From: DATHZQ01 sp035458525
GTDB lineage: Bacteria > Actinomycetota > Acidimicrobiia > Spongiisociales > UBA5794
DNA length: 64,000 nucleotides
Reading direction: 5' to 3'
Assembly (NCBI GenBank): GCA_035458525.1
Contig: DATHZQ010000093.1
Location: forward strand, 1 to 64,000
The notes beneath the pieces were generated by a model. That model saw only the letters and a program-made list of their open reading frames with translations. It had not been told where the DNA came from and made no database searches. Positions 27,024 to 36,234 of the stretch are shown piece by piece. The position numbers and the translations under genes were made by a program. The stretch's first letter is position 1; the number at the start of each line of letters is the position of its first letter.

Positions 27024-27493
27024 TTCGGGCGGTGCTGCAGGGCCCGTTCCTGACTCGGGCCGAGGCTGCGGAGCGGTCAGGGCTGTCTGCGGACGATATG
27101 CCGTTCCGGCCGGACCTGCTCCGCATCGGCGGGCGAAGCCTCCCCGAGGCATACTTCCAGTTCCAGTTCGGTCCTGCCGGAATCCGGAACGAGATCGGCA
27201 CGATCGTGCTCGCGATGCGCGGTTCGTTCGATGACATCGCCATTGCCGACTGGCTGGTTCGGTCCAACCCCGCGTTGCGAGGAGAGCGCCCGCTCGATCG
27301 GCTGCTGCGCACCCAAGCGACGGCAACCGTGCTCGAGGCCCTTCACGCCACCGCACCTGAGTCCGCCACCGAGACCGCCGCTGCGGCCGTGACGGACCCG
27401 GCGACCGTGCGAGCGCAGCTCGTCTCGCCGCATCGGCGTGGCCTGCGCCGCCCCCATCGCCCCATCAGTGGTCGCACTGCGGCGAGTCATTGA
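27020..27493 (+). CDS. Hypothetical protein with MbcA/ParS-like C-terminal segment
   Basis: 157-aa protein, translationally coupled to the cytidylate-kinase-like gene (ATGA). Residues 8-25 (LTRAEAAERSGLSADDM) look like a small helix-turn-helix. Residues 60-110, with DDIAIADWLVRSNPALRGERPLDRLL, resemble the Xre/MbcA/ParS toxin-binding domain of type II antitoxins. The last 40 residues are Arg/His-rich and low complexity. No RES-domain toxin lies next to it, so antitoxin function is doubtful; it may regulate its partner gene. Confidence 0.6.
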   Translation: MIRAVLQGPFLTRAEAAERSGLSADDMPFRPDLLRIGGRSLPEAYFQFQFGPAGIRNEIGTIVLAMRGSFDDIAIADWLVRSNPALRGERPLDRLLRTQATATVLEALHATAPESATETAAAAVTDPATVRAQLVSPHRRGLRRPHRPISGRTAASH

Positions 27494-27589
27494 GCGCCAT
27501 CGCCGCACGACGGGCGACCCAACGCAGCGACATCGCACCGAATCGATCGCCGTCGTGGGATCGACATCGACTGTTCTGCGACAACGGAT

Positions 27590-28596
27590 ATGAAGGCAAC
27601 CGTGCGAGAACTGCGAACCGCGCTGCTCTTCGCCGTCGCCCTTGCGGCCGCCGCATGCGGGAGGAACGAGCCTGCCGCAACGACGCTGGACGCCGCCGCT
27701 GCCGCAGCGACGACATCGACCGCTACTCCCACGACGACCACCACCACCACCACCACCGTCCCCGCTACGACGACGACCAACCCGGCCACGACGACGACGG
27801 CCGATCCGAACCTGGTCGCCGGGTCGGAGCGAGTGGATGATCACGGCCTCGTTCAGGTCTGGGTCCCGGCCGGCACGTTCCAGATGGGAACGTCAGATGT
27901 CGAGGGCCTCGATCCCCCGTCGTGGGCAACGCAGGAGTTGCGGAGCGAGCAGCCGCAGCACCAAGTGACCCTCACGGCCGGGTATTGGATCGACGAATAC
28001 GAGGTCACCAACGCCGCCTGGGACGCCTTCGTCGCGGACGGTGGATATGCGACGCAGGCGTTGCGGTCGGACGAAGGCTGGGCGTGGCTCAGTCGGCGCC
28101 AGGATCCCGGGCCCGTGGAGTGTGCAACCCCCGATGCCGACCATCCGAGGGCCTGCATCACGTGGTACGAAGCCGAAGCGTTTGCGGCCTGGCGGGGCGG
28201 GAGACTCCCCACGGAAGCGCAGTGGGAATACGCAGCACGCGGTCCCCAATCCGTGATCTATCCGTGGGGTGACGCCTGGGACCCGCCCTTGCCAACATCG
28301 AAGACGCCGACGAATCGACACCGGTGGGCACCTTCCCGGGCGGCGCAAGTTGGGTCGGAGCCCTCGACATGTCGGGCAACGTGATGGACTGGGTGTCCGA
28401 CTGGTGGAGCACCACGTTCTACGACACGCCAGAAGCCTCAGTCGATCCAACCGGTCCGAACGGCGGCACGATCAAGGTCGAAAAGGGTGGCTGGTTCGGC
28501 AACGTTCCGTATGTCGGTCGCACGGCGTATCGCCACTTCGAGGACTCGCCGACCTACCAACACCGCCATATCGGCGTCCGCATCGTCACGCCGTAA
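27590..28596 (+). pseudogene. FGE-sulfatase/SUMF1-fold lipoprotein, frameshifted
   Basis: Lipoprotein signal with lipobox AAAC near residue 23, a Thr-rich stalk (residues 40-73), then an FGE-sulfatase domain beginning VWVPAGTFQMGTSDVEG and including RLPTEAQWEYAARGPQSVIYPWGDAWD. The frame is lost near 28285-28295 and resumes one base over with ANIEDADESTPVGTFPGG, LDMSGNVMDWVSDWW and RHIGVRIVTP, ending at 28596. A single indel restores a full-length protein of about 335 aa, so this may be a sequencing error. The catalytic cysteines of true formylglycine-generating enzymes are absent at the C-terminus (GGWFGNVPYVGRTAYRHF), so it is not an active FGE. Confidence 0.75.
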
Positions 28597-28798
28597 GGCA
28601 CAAAAGCAGCGCACCGTAGCCGCCGAATTAGCGAGCCCAGGGTGCCACGAATCAGCACTTTTGCCGATGTCGACGGCACCGATCTGTGCGAATCTCTCCG
28701 TGTAGGTAGGACATGTGTCGGGCCGGCGGCGTGGGATGGCTTGATCGAACGATAGCCACCGGATCACGTCGAACCCCGACACCACGTGAGGACGCACC

Positions 28799-29962
28799 AT
28801 GGGTCGCAACAGATTGCGTTTGCTTCTGATCGCCACGACTTTCGTTCTGGTCGCCGGCGCCGGTGCGTTCGCCGTGCGCCACGCCACCAACCCCGGCGCG
28901 GCCGACGAGGCCCCGCCTGCCGCAACCGGAGTCGAGTCACCCCTCGACGTAACGACCGTCGAGCTCGCCGCGGCCGAAACCCCGTCGGTGTCGACCGATA
29001 CGCCGGCCGTTTCGCTTCTCGTCGAGCTCAACGGCGGCGTCTTCCGAATCTCCGGCGTTGTGCCCGATGCGGCCACTGCGGCCAGATTGGTTGCCTCGGC
29101 CCGATTGACCTACGGGCCGACCGTTGCCCACTCGATCGACATCGACCCCAACCTCACCGCACCAGAGTGGCTGGATGGCGCGGCCGGTGCCATCTCGCTG
29201 TTGCCGATGATCACCGAGGGAACGATCTACGCCGCCGGGGACCCGGTGCGCCTCACCGGTGTCGCCCCCAACCAGCAGTACCTCACGGCCTACGAGGCCG
29301 CGGTCGCCCGCACGTTGGGTGTCAGCAACATCGAAACCTCCATCTCCATCTCCGAGTTGCACTCGCCCGTGTTCAACGCCCGTCGCCAGGACGGTGTGCT
29401 CGTCCTCAGCGGCGTGATGCCGACCGACCTCATCCGCGACTACATCCTGGGTGGGGCGATCGCCGTGTACGGCGCCGAGAACGTCGTCGACGAGACCACC
29501 ACCGATGAGCAGCTCCACACGGCGTACTGGATGTACACCATGCCCCACGTCTTCGAGCTCTTCGAACCGTTCACCGACTACGAGCTCCACATCGAGAACG
29601 GGGTGACCTCGGGCTCGTTGAACGAGGGAGCCAACTTCGAATCCGGGAGTGCCGTACTCGACGAAAGCACCGAGGGCGTGCTGACCGTGGCCATCTCGAT
29701 GCTGAAGCGCGACCCGTCCCTCGGACTCTTGGTCGAGGGCCACACCGACAATGTGGGATCCAGAGCGTTCAATCAGCAACTGAGCGAGGCACGGGCGCAA
29801 GCAGCCGTCGACTACGTACTCGCAGGCGAGATCCCGGGGAATCGGGTCACTGCCGTGGGATTTGGCGAGGATCGGCCCGTCGCAACCAACTGGACCCGCG
29901 ATGGCCGTGCCGCCAACCGCCGCATCATCCTCATCTTCGAGCCATTCGGATCGGACTCCTGA
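28799..29962 (+). CDS. ArfA-like OmpA-family membrane protein
   Basis: 387-aa protein: one N-terminal membrane helix (residues 5-27), a middle region of BON-like repeats (about 55-250; GVFRISGVVPDAATAARLV, VLVLSGVMPTDLIRD) and a C-terminal OmpA peptidoglycan-binding domain (about 275-380). The OmpA domain has the signature VEGHTDNVGSRAFNQQLSEARA and GFGEDRPVATNWTRDGRAANRR. The layout matches mycobacterial ArfA/OmpATb (Rv0899), so it probably sits in the cytoplasmic membrane and tethers the cell wall. No arfB/arfC partners are adjacent. Confidence 0.85.
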   Translation: MGRNRLRLLLIATTFVLVAGAGAFAVRHATNPGAADEAPPAATGVESPLDVTTVELAAAETPSVSTDTPAVSLLVELNGGVFRISGVVPDAATAARLVASARLTYGPTVAHSIDIDPNLTAPEWLDGAAGAISLLPMITEGTIYAAGDPVRLTGVAPNQQYLTAYEAAVARTLGVSNIETSISISELHSPVFNARRQDGVLVLSGVMPTDLIRDYILGGAIAVYGAENVVDETTTDEQLHTAYWMYTMPHVFELFEPFTDYELHIENGVTSGSLNEGANFESGSAVLDESTEGVLTVAISMLKRDPSLGLLVEGHTDNVGSRAFNQQLSEARAQAAVDYVLAGEIPGNRVTAVGFGEDRPVATNWTRDGRAANRRIILIFEPFGSDS

Positions 29963-30189
29963 AATGCGACGCAACTGCAAGGGACTCCTCGGCAGGGCCT
30001 TCTTCGGAGCCCACGCAACGCTGCTGCACGCGTCACCGGCCGGGCCACGCAACAGAGAGACCGCCCGGGACCCGAGCCGGCACTACCGTCCCCTTCCCAT
30101 GCGGCTCAACCGGCGCGCTACCCGATGGTCGACGGATTCGTATCGGCGGGGACGCTGAGGGAAGCCGCCCCAGGGCAACACTCCCGACG

Positions 30190-32464
30190 TCAGATCAAGG
30201 CCTCGACGCGGGCGGGAACGTGCTTGTGCCATGGCGTTCTGGCGAATTCGTCCTCGCGCCCGAGACTGGTCAGCTCGTTCGTCGGTACCCCGGTGAGGGC
30301 CGCCACGCCCGCCTCGCCGGATAGTCCACCCCTTGCCCGTTGGGCAGCGTCACATGCCCCGGCCGAAGGGTGTCGCTCACCTCAACGGTCGCGGTCAACG
30401 ATCCGGCCGCCGTCGTCACCATGACCCGACCGCCATCCTGAACGCCGAGGCGGGCGGCGTCATCGGGGCTGATTCTCAGTGCGCCAACCCGATCACGTTT
30501 GCGCCACTCGGGATCGCGGAAGATCGTGTTGGCCGTGAACGAGCGCCGCTCCCCTGCCGCCAGGACGAACGGATACTCCTCCGATGTGTGGAGGTCGCGA
30601 GCAGTGGGGACCGCAGCAAACATCTCCAGCATCTCGGGTATGGCGACGCTCAGCTTGCCGTCGAGGGTCGTGACCCGCGTCCAGCTGTCCTCGGGGTCGC
30701 TGCGTGAGTAAACCACGCGCGTTCGTGACCTGAGCACGGCATCGAAGAGTGCCTCGCCGCGCAGCAGGCCGTCCTGCGTGAAACCTGCCTTGGCGAGGGA
30801 GCCCGGATCCCGCATGGCGGCCTGGTGACAGATACCCCACAGCACCGCAGCTTCGGCTGCATCCTCGGGCAGGATCGGTTCCAACGTGGCCTACAGGATC
30901 ACCGGAGCGAGCCGGCCCAACAGCGGGTCACCCGAGGTGAGCCCATGGAACTTGGCGGCGAACTCCAGCCGATCCCGCTGGGCCGCCGCGTGCAGATCGT
31001 CGAGCATCGCCTGGTCGAGCACACCCAACGCAAGGCAGAGCCGGTAGTGGATGTCCGCCTCCGCCAGTGTGCCCGGTAGTGCATCGACGATCGGCTTGCG
31101 CAACGTGAACACATTGTCCGGGAACTCGAAGTTGAAGAACGTGGCTTCCCACTTCTCGTACTGCGAGGCGGCGGGCAGGACGATGTCCGCCTGCCGGGCC
31201 GTTTCGGTCATCGCGATGTCGACGACAACGGAGAACTCGAGCGTGCGCATGGCCGATCGCCAGGCGGTACTGTCGGCGAGTGAGTGCACCGGATTGGCCG
31301 ATTCGATGATCATCGCCTTGTCGGCACCTGGCTCGTCGCTCATCACCTCACCGGGTATGACGTTGCACGGCACGAGTCCCGCGATGATCGGGGCGCCCGC
31401 AACCTGCGACGACTTCTGGGCACCGGCCTTGGCGATGCCGAATGGCACCAGCGTCGCCGGAGCGACCATCGCTCCGCGCTTGGCGAAGTTGCCGCCGAGG
31501 ACCCACAACAGCTTCTCCAGATACGAATTGAGGGTCGAGCGCGGCGCCATATGGATGCCGATGTCCTCGAAGATCGCCACTGATGAAGCAGTTCCGATCC
31601 GCTGCGCCGCATCCCTGATCGACGCCTCGGGAACGCCGCAGTTGGCGTCGGATTGGCGAACGTCGACTCTCTCGAACGCCGAGGTGACCTCGTCGAAGCC
31701 GGCCACATGGGTTGCCACGAATTGCCGATCCACCAGTTCGTCTTCCAGCATCACCTTGACCATCGCTCCCAGGCAGTACATATCGGTGCCGGGCTCGACC
31801 TGCAGGTGCACGTCGGCGAGATCGGCGGTCTCGGTGCGGCGTGGATCGATGACGATCATCGAACGCTCGGGATCGTTCGCGATCTCTTTGAGGGTTCGTC
31901 GTGCATGCGGGATGCCGTGGGACTGCCACGGATTCTTGCCGACGAAGATTGGCGACCTGCGCGTTGCGAAAGTCGGCCCGGGTGGCAACGCCGATGTGGG
32001 CATTCACCCAGAACTCGCCGGTCTTCTCCTGTGCGAGGGCGCCAGACCGGTAGCGAGAACCAACAGCCGCACGCGTCGCCGTTGCGTACATGCCGCCCAG
32101 GTGGTTGCCCTGACCACTACCACCGTAGTAGAAGATCGAAGCGCCGCCGTGCTTCCGCTGAACGGCGCGGAGCCGTGACGCCGTTTCGGCGATCGCCGTG
32201 TCCCAGTCGATCTCCTCGTACGTCCCGTCGGACAAGCGCCGCATCGGAGACGTGAGCCGGTGCTTGCCGTTCTGGTAGAAATCCAACCGCAGCGCCTTCT
32301 CACACGTGTAGCCGTGTGACGCTTTGTGCTCTCTGTCCCCCCGAATACGAGCGAGTTGCCGCCCGTCGAGACGAACCTCGATCCCGCAGTTCGACTCGCA
32401 CAGAATGCCAAACGGTCTTCTTCCCGTGCTCGTCTGACACCGCCTGGATCCTCTGATCGCTCAT
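30190..32464 (-). pseudogene. Molybdopterin-dependent oxidoreductase (formate dehydrogenase-like), multiply disrupted
   Basis: Reads as one family of about 755 residues from MSDQRIQAVSDEHG (32464) to TPWHKHVPARVEALI (30190). Four lesions interrupt it. (1) An extra G near 32411-32413 breaks the frame exactly at the first Fe-S cysteine; removing it restores CxxCxxxC (CILCESNC). (2) An extra A near 31950 lies between AQVA and IFVGKNPWQSHG. (3) A TAG stop occurs at 30891-30893. (4) One base is missing near 30320, after VDYP, before GEAGVAALTGVPTNEL. Between lesions the molybdopterin-binding blocks are well preserved (MIVIDPRRTETADLADVH, ADIVLPAASQYEKWEATFFNFE), so the decay is recent. The TAG is not explained by indel-type sequencing error. 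Confidence 0.8.
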
Positions 32465-32508
32465 GGCGAGAATCTACTCAGCCGACAACCGCGACGAGCC
32501 ACGGTGGT

Positions 32509-33129
32509 TCACTCGATGATCTGCTGGCGAAGCGCGATGGCAACGGCCTCCGCCCGGCTCGATACTCCGAGACGCTCGAAGATGCCGCGAAGGTAGGTCT
32601 TCACGGTGGCGTCACTGATGCCGAGCTGCGATGCGATCTGCTTGTTCTCGAGGCCCTGAGCAACGAGCTGCAAGACTTCGCGTTCACGCGGACTGAGATG
32701 CACGTCGTGGGTCTCAGACTCGGTGTGCGCGATGAGCGGAGCCAAGACGTCGCCTTGGAGATACGCACCGCCCTCAGCAACAGTCTCGAGCGCTCGAATG
32801 AGCTCTTCGCGGCCCGTACTCTTCAAGAGATATCCGGACGCGCCCAGTTCTATGGCGCGGCGAACATATGCGGGCTCATCGTGCATCGAAAGCATGATGA
32901 CCCGAACCTGTGGGTACTGCCGGACGATTCGCTCCAATGCGTCGAGCCCGCTCATACCCGGCATCCGCACGTCCAGCAGGACCACGTCGACCGGCTGCGC
33001 CGCAAGGAGCTCCAGCAACGCTTCCCCGGACTCGGCTTGGCCGCTGATGTCGATCGGCGAAGCGTCCGAGAGCATCCACACGATCCCGTCGCGGACGATG
33101 CGGTGGTCATCCGCAATGACGACCTTCAC
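32509..33129 (-). CDS. NarL/FixJ-family response regulator
   Basis: 206-aa regulator. Receiver domain 1-120: acidic pocket ADDH, phospho-acceptor Asp53 in VVLLDVRMPG, and Lys in YLLKSTGREEL. The C-terminal LuxR-type HTH (about 142-200) has LSPREREVLQLVAQGLENKQIASQLGISDATVKTYL. GTG at 33129 overlaps the stop of the kinase gene (GTGA) and is preferred over a TTG two codons upstream. Works with the kinase encoded immediately before it. Confidence 0.93.
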   Translation of the reverse strand: MKVVIADDHRIVRDGIVWMLSDASPIDISGQAESGEALLELLAAQPVDVVLLDVRMPGMSGLDALERIVRQYPQVRVIMLSMHDEPAYVRRAIELGASGYLLKSTGREELIRALETVAEGGAYLQGDVLAPLIAHTESETHDVHLSPREREVLQLVAQGLENKQIASQLGISDATVKTYLRGIFERLGVSSRAEAVAIALRQQIIE

Positions 33130-34451
33130 GACCAATCCTCAGTGGGTAGCCACGCGGTGAAGACCGAGCCACCGCTCGCGCGCTTGCTCAGCGTGATCCC
33201 CCCACCGAGAGCCTCGATGCGTTCTCGCGTCGTGGTGAGACCGAGTCCCGGCTCTCCCCGGGAGCCACGTCCGTCGTCGGCGACCACGAGAACGACCTTG
33301 TTGTGCGCCTGCTCCACCTCAAACCAGAGGTTCTTCGCATCGGCATGTTTTCGGACGTTGATCGTCGCCTCCTGCGCAGCGCGGAACAGAGCAGTTCGCT
33401 GCACCTCCGACAGGCCGGTCGGCTCTGCTGTGGGCGCAGCGTGCACGTTCAGCGATGATTCGGCGGCCGTCGTGGTCGCCAGGTCCTTCAAAGCAGCGAC
33501 GAGGCCGGCGTCGGCCGCAAAGCCATGATGGAGGTGCTGCAGCTCACTCCGCAGGGTCCCGTCGACGCTCCGAACCAAGTCTTCGAGGCGCTCGAGCTCC
33601 TCGGCGACAGCCGTGTCATCCCTGAGTTTCGCTCGGCTCCCCTCCAGTCCGTACAGGAGCCGGTAGAGGGGCTGGCCGATGTCGTCGTGCATGGCACCGA
33701 CGATGCGCCTCCGCTCCTCTTCCTGTGCACGGAATGCAGCCCCGAGAACGCGCTCGGCGCTCTGCCTCCGTCGGTTGGCCCGTCTGGCCAGGGCAAGGCC
33801 GAGCGCAAGCAAGAAGGTCGCGAGGACAGCAACTCCGAAGGCGATGCTCAACCAGACGTTGCGTTGAATTCGCCCCAGCGCCTCGTTGAGCGAGTCCAGG
33901 CGTTGCTCGACCTCGACGACGGTGACCACATCGCCGTTGTGGACGACGGGGACGTAGATCTCGATGAGCTGACCGGCGTCCTGGTCCGCCTCGTGCGCCG
34001 GGTCGTCGAGGTCCGAGATCTCGGTCGCGACGTCGCCGCCCAGCGCGGCCAGCGCCGGAGCCGAAAGGGCGAACCGGCTCCCCGTGAGCGCTGGATCGTC
34101 CGAGTAGGCGATGCGTCCGTCCGGAGACCAGATCTTGATGCGCTCGGTCTCGCCGCCCAGCAGCTCTTCGGCGGCGGCCGCCGCGAACGTGCTGAACTCG
34201 AAGGATCCGGGCGATGGGTCGGCTGCGCCGTCGCCCAGCGTTGCCACCTCGGCTGCAACGAGGTCGGCCCGGGCATTCAGGAGATGGGTTCGGGCTGAAT
34301 TCGTGATCGAGAATCCGAGCGCGATCGTGAGGATCGCTGCGGCGAGAATGCCCAGCAGCGCAACCCGTCCGAGACCGCCGATGGCGCGCCACTCCGAACT
34401 CAACGCACGTCGGAGGTAGCGAACGCTGCGTGTCCCATCGGTCTCGGTCAT
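33126..34451 (-). CDS. Membrane sensor histidine kinase (NarX/DesK-type)
   Basis: 441-aa kinase. Two membrane helices (about 27-50 and 200-222) bracket an extracytoplasmic sensor of 150 residues with PAS/CACHE-like features (IKIWSPDGRIAYSDDP; LIEIYVPVVHNGDVVTVVEV). HisKA_3 dimerisation domain with phospho-His255 in RRRIVGAMHDDIGQ; ATPase domain with NVRKHADAKN, VVADDGRG and GLGLTTTRERIEALGG. Partner of the downstream regulator. The stimulus is unknown; location beside the metal island is suggestive only. Confidence 0.92.
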   Translation of the reverse strand: MTETDGTRSVRYLRRALSSEWRAIGGLGRVALLGILAAAILTIALGFSITNSARTHLLNARADLVAAEVATLGDGAADPSPGSFEFSTFAAAAAEELLGGETERIKIWSPDGRIAYSDDPALTGSRFALSAPALAALGGDVATEISDLDDPAHEADQDAGQLIEIYVPVVHNGDVVTVVEVEQRLDSLNEALGRIQRNVWLSIAFGVAVLATFLLALGLALARRANRRRQSAERVLGAAFRAQEEERRRIVGAMHDDIGQPLYRLLYGLEGSRAKLRDDTAVAEELERLEDLVRSVDGTLRSELQHLHHGFAADAGLVAALKDLATTTAAESSLNVHAAPTAEPTGLSEVQRTALFRAAQEATINVRKHADAKNLWFEVEQAHNKVVLVVADDGRGSRGEPGLGLTTTRERIEALGGGITLSKRASGGSVFTAWLPTEDWS

Positions 34452-34546
34452 GCGCCGTCACTCACTTCCTTCACCATGAACGTAGCCGGACCGATTGCAC
34501 AGCAAGCCGGCTGCATCGCTACCGACCTCGGGTAACCTCGCATACG

Positions 34547-34888
34547 GTGGCAGATACAGAGACGCAGCATTCGGCGCAGACAGCGTTGCACAAGGCTCGG
34601 GTCGCCCTCCAGGCACTCGAGGCCCGCTGCTGCGACCCCGGACGCAGCCCGCGGATGGCCGAACTCGCTCGGATACTCGATGGCGTCGAGGCACGCCTCC
34701 CCGACGCGCTCGCCGACGCTGCGGTGGCCGACGACACGCTCACTGGTCTCGAAGATGCCGGCGCTCAAATCGGCTCCCTACAGATCGGCTGCTGCGCCCC
34801 GAACCGCCTGCCGTTGTATGCCGAGATCCTGAGGGAGCTCACCACGATGCAACTCGAGATCAACCGATCCCTCGGCCGTAACCACTGA
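34547..34888 (+). CDS. Small protein with two CC-x-P-x-R-x-P motifs
   Basis: 113-aa soluble, mainly helical protein with an internal duplication. Residues 32-48 (CCDPGRSPRMAELARIL) and 83-99 (CCAPNRLPLYAEILREL) share CC-x-P-x-R-x-P-x-x-A-E-(L/I) and similar flanking helices. Paired vicinal cysteines in two repeats suggest binding of a soft metal such as Cu(I), Zn or Hg, or a redox switch. GTG at 34547 is the most plausible start: sequence further upstream is antisense to the kinase. It is divergent from the kinase gene and lies at the edge of the copper island. Not recognised as a named family. Confidence 0.65.
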   Translation: MADTETQHSAQTALHKARVALQALEARCCDPGRSPRMAELARILDGVEARLPDALADAAVADDTLTGLEDAGAQIGSLQIGCCAPNRLPLYAEILRELTTMQLEINRSLGRNH

Positions 34889-34941
34889 TCCGGCGTCGCC
34901 CAGACGTCACTGAATCCTGTCTCGGTGGTCGGGGGGAACCG

Positions 34942-35403
34942 CTATTCGTGGCGATGAGCCGCCGGTGCGTGGTGCAGTCGACGCACGGCATCGTGCGGAA
35001 CCTCACTTTCGGGCGAGATGGTCTGGCACCGATTGGCGTCGGCACAACCCGCCGGATCGAGCGCTGCCGCCCGGTGCGCCATCTTCGCCAGCCGGTGCCT
35101 CGTGACCTGCAGTTGATCGATCTGCCTGTCGATCTCAGCCACGTGGCTTTCGAGCAGCGCCAAGACGTGGCCACAGGTCTGCTCGCCTCGATCGCGCATA
35201 TCGAGAATGGCGCCGATCTCGGCGAGGCTCAACCCGCTCGCCTGTCCGTCGCGGATGAAGCGGATACGAGCAATGGCCTGCTCGCCGTACTTGCGATAGC
35301 CGTTGGCCGTCCGGGACGGTTCCGGCATCACGCCGATCTCTTCGTAGTAGCGAATCGTCTTCGTCGAGACACCCGAACGATCGGCGACCTCTCCGATTCT
35401 CAT
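34942..35403 (-). CDS. MerR-family heavy-metal-responsive regulator
   Basis: 153-aa MerR regulator. Residues 1-70 are the winged HTH (RIGEVADRSGVSTKTIRYYEEIG), followed by the long dimerisation helix. Metal-site cysteines: Cys77 (EQTCGHV), Cys120 and Cys126 (GCADANRC). Three cysteines with one at the start of the helix resemble MerR/ZntR rather than CueR, which lacks the first. A His-rich tail (RLHHAPAAHRHE) follows. The metal could be Zn, Hg or Cu; the neighbourhood favours copper but the Cys pattern does not. Convergent with the CC-motif gene. Confidence 0.9.
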   Translation of the reverse strand: MRIGEVADRSGVSTKTIRYYEEIGVMPEPSRTANGYRKYGEQAIARIRFIRDGQASGLSLAEIGAILDMRDRGEQTCGHVLALLESHVAEIDRQIDQLQVTRHRLAKMAHRAAALDPAGCADANRCQTISPESEVPHDAVRRLHHAPAAHRHE

Positions 35404-35459
35404 GTCACCGACTCTACGTGTCTCGCCGACGGGCGACGCCTGCCACTGCGCAAGAGACC

Positions 35460-35476
35460 TACTACGGTCTGTCGTA
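35460..35476. promoter_or_regulatory. BlaI/CopY-type operator 1
   Basis: TACTACG-GTC-TGTCGTA, a 7-3-7 dyad matching the other three sites of the island. It lies between the divergent merR and methyltransferase genes and ends on the A of the annotated methyltransferase ATG. A -10-like TACGGT lies 7 bases before that ATG, so the site would cover a leaderless promoter. Confidence 0.6.
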
Positions 35477-36168
35477 TGTCACGGCGCGATGCTCACTCCT
35501 GGCGGCTGACGGAATGGCTTCCGTCGGCCACGACTGACGGAAGATGGAGGGAGCCGCAGGCAGCGTTGCACCAACTGCGCAGGACACTCGCCAACGCGGC
35601 TATCGACCTTCGCTACGGCTCACTGCTCGCCATCGACCGTCGGCGAGAAACCGGCCTCTTCTGCGTTTCCAACTCCGACTATCGCGTCCTCGCGCAGATA
35701 TTCCTCGCGCGCATCGCGCCAGACGACGTCCTCGTAGACGTCGGGTGCGGAGCGGGCCGGGTCATCAACTATTGGCTCCATCTCCACCCGGGCCAACGCA
35801 TCGTCGGCATCGAAGCGGATCCGGAAATCGCCCGAGCGGTCGCACGTCGGCTGCAGCGCCACACCAATGCGGAGATCCGGACAGGCGACGGGCCGGCGCT
35901 CTTGCCCAGCGACGGGACGCTGTTCTATCTCTTCAACCCGTTCGGGCGCGACACGATGCAACGGCTCTCCGAGCGAGTCGCCGAGATCGCGGCCTCGTCG
36001 TCGCGGCCCGTGCGCATCCTCTACTACAACTGCAAACACGTCGATGTGTTCGACGCTGATGCCAGGTGGGAGGTCGAGGTCGTTCGCCTCCCGGCACCGC
36101 ATCATGCCCCGCTGCAACCCCTGGCGGTCATCACGCCGACAAGCGATCGCGCCGAGCGCAGAGGATGA
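35476..36168 (+). CDS. Class I SAM-dependent methyltransferase-like protein
   Basis: 230-aa protein. Motif I is DVLVDVGCGAGRVINYW (about residue 92), motif II acidic residue in IVGIEADPEI, and motif post-II GTLFYLFNPFG replaces the usual D/N-P-P-Y/F. About 55 residues precede the Rossmann domain. The ATG is the first in-frame candidate but is overlapped by an operator-like dyad, so either the mRNA is leaderless or the true start is a downstream TTG near 35566. Substrate unknown; control by the BlaI-type repressor is inferred from the site. Confidence 0.78.
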   Translation: MSRRDAHSWRLTEWLPSATTDGRWREPQAALHQLRRTLANAAIDLRYGSLLAIDRRRETGLFCVSNSDYRVLAQIFLARIAPDDVLVDVGCGAGRVINYWLHLHPGQRIVGIEADPEIARAVARRLQRHTNAEIRTGDGPALLPSDGTLFYLFNPFGRDTMQRLSERVAEIAASSSRPVRILYYNCKHVDVFDADARWEVEVVRLPAPHHAPLQPLAVITPTSDRAERRG

Positions 36169-36191
36169 CCCGATGGAACTCCCCGCGCATC

Positions 36192-36208
36192 TACGATAAT
36201 ATGTCGCA
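36192..36208. promoter_or_regulatory. BlaI/CopY-type operator 2
   Basis: TACGATA-ATA-TGTCGCA, same 7-3-7 layout as the other sites. It covers a -10-like GATAAT and lies 26 bases before the GTG of the DUF3105 gene. Confidence 0.6.
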
Positions 36209-36234
36209 GCAAACGGCGGGCCGGGGAGGGCTCG

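Noticed and set aside
30891..30893. TAG inside the oxidoreductase gene as a pyrrolysine codon
   Set aside because: Pyl use is not expected in this lineage and the gene has three further lesions; a nonsense mutation is simpler.
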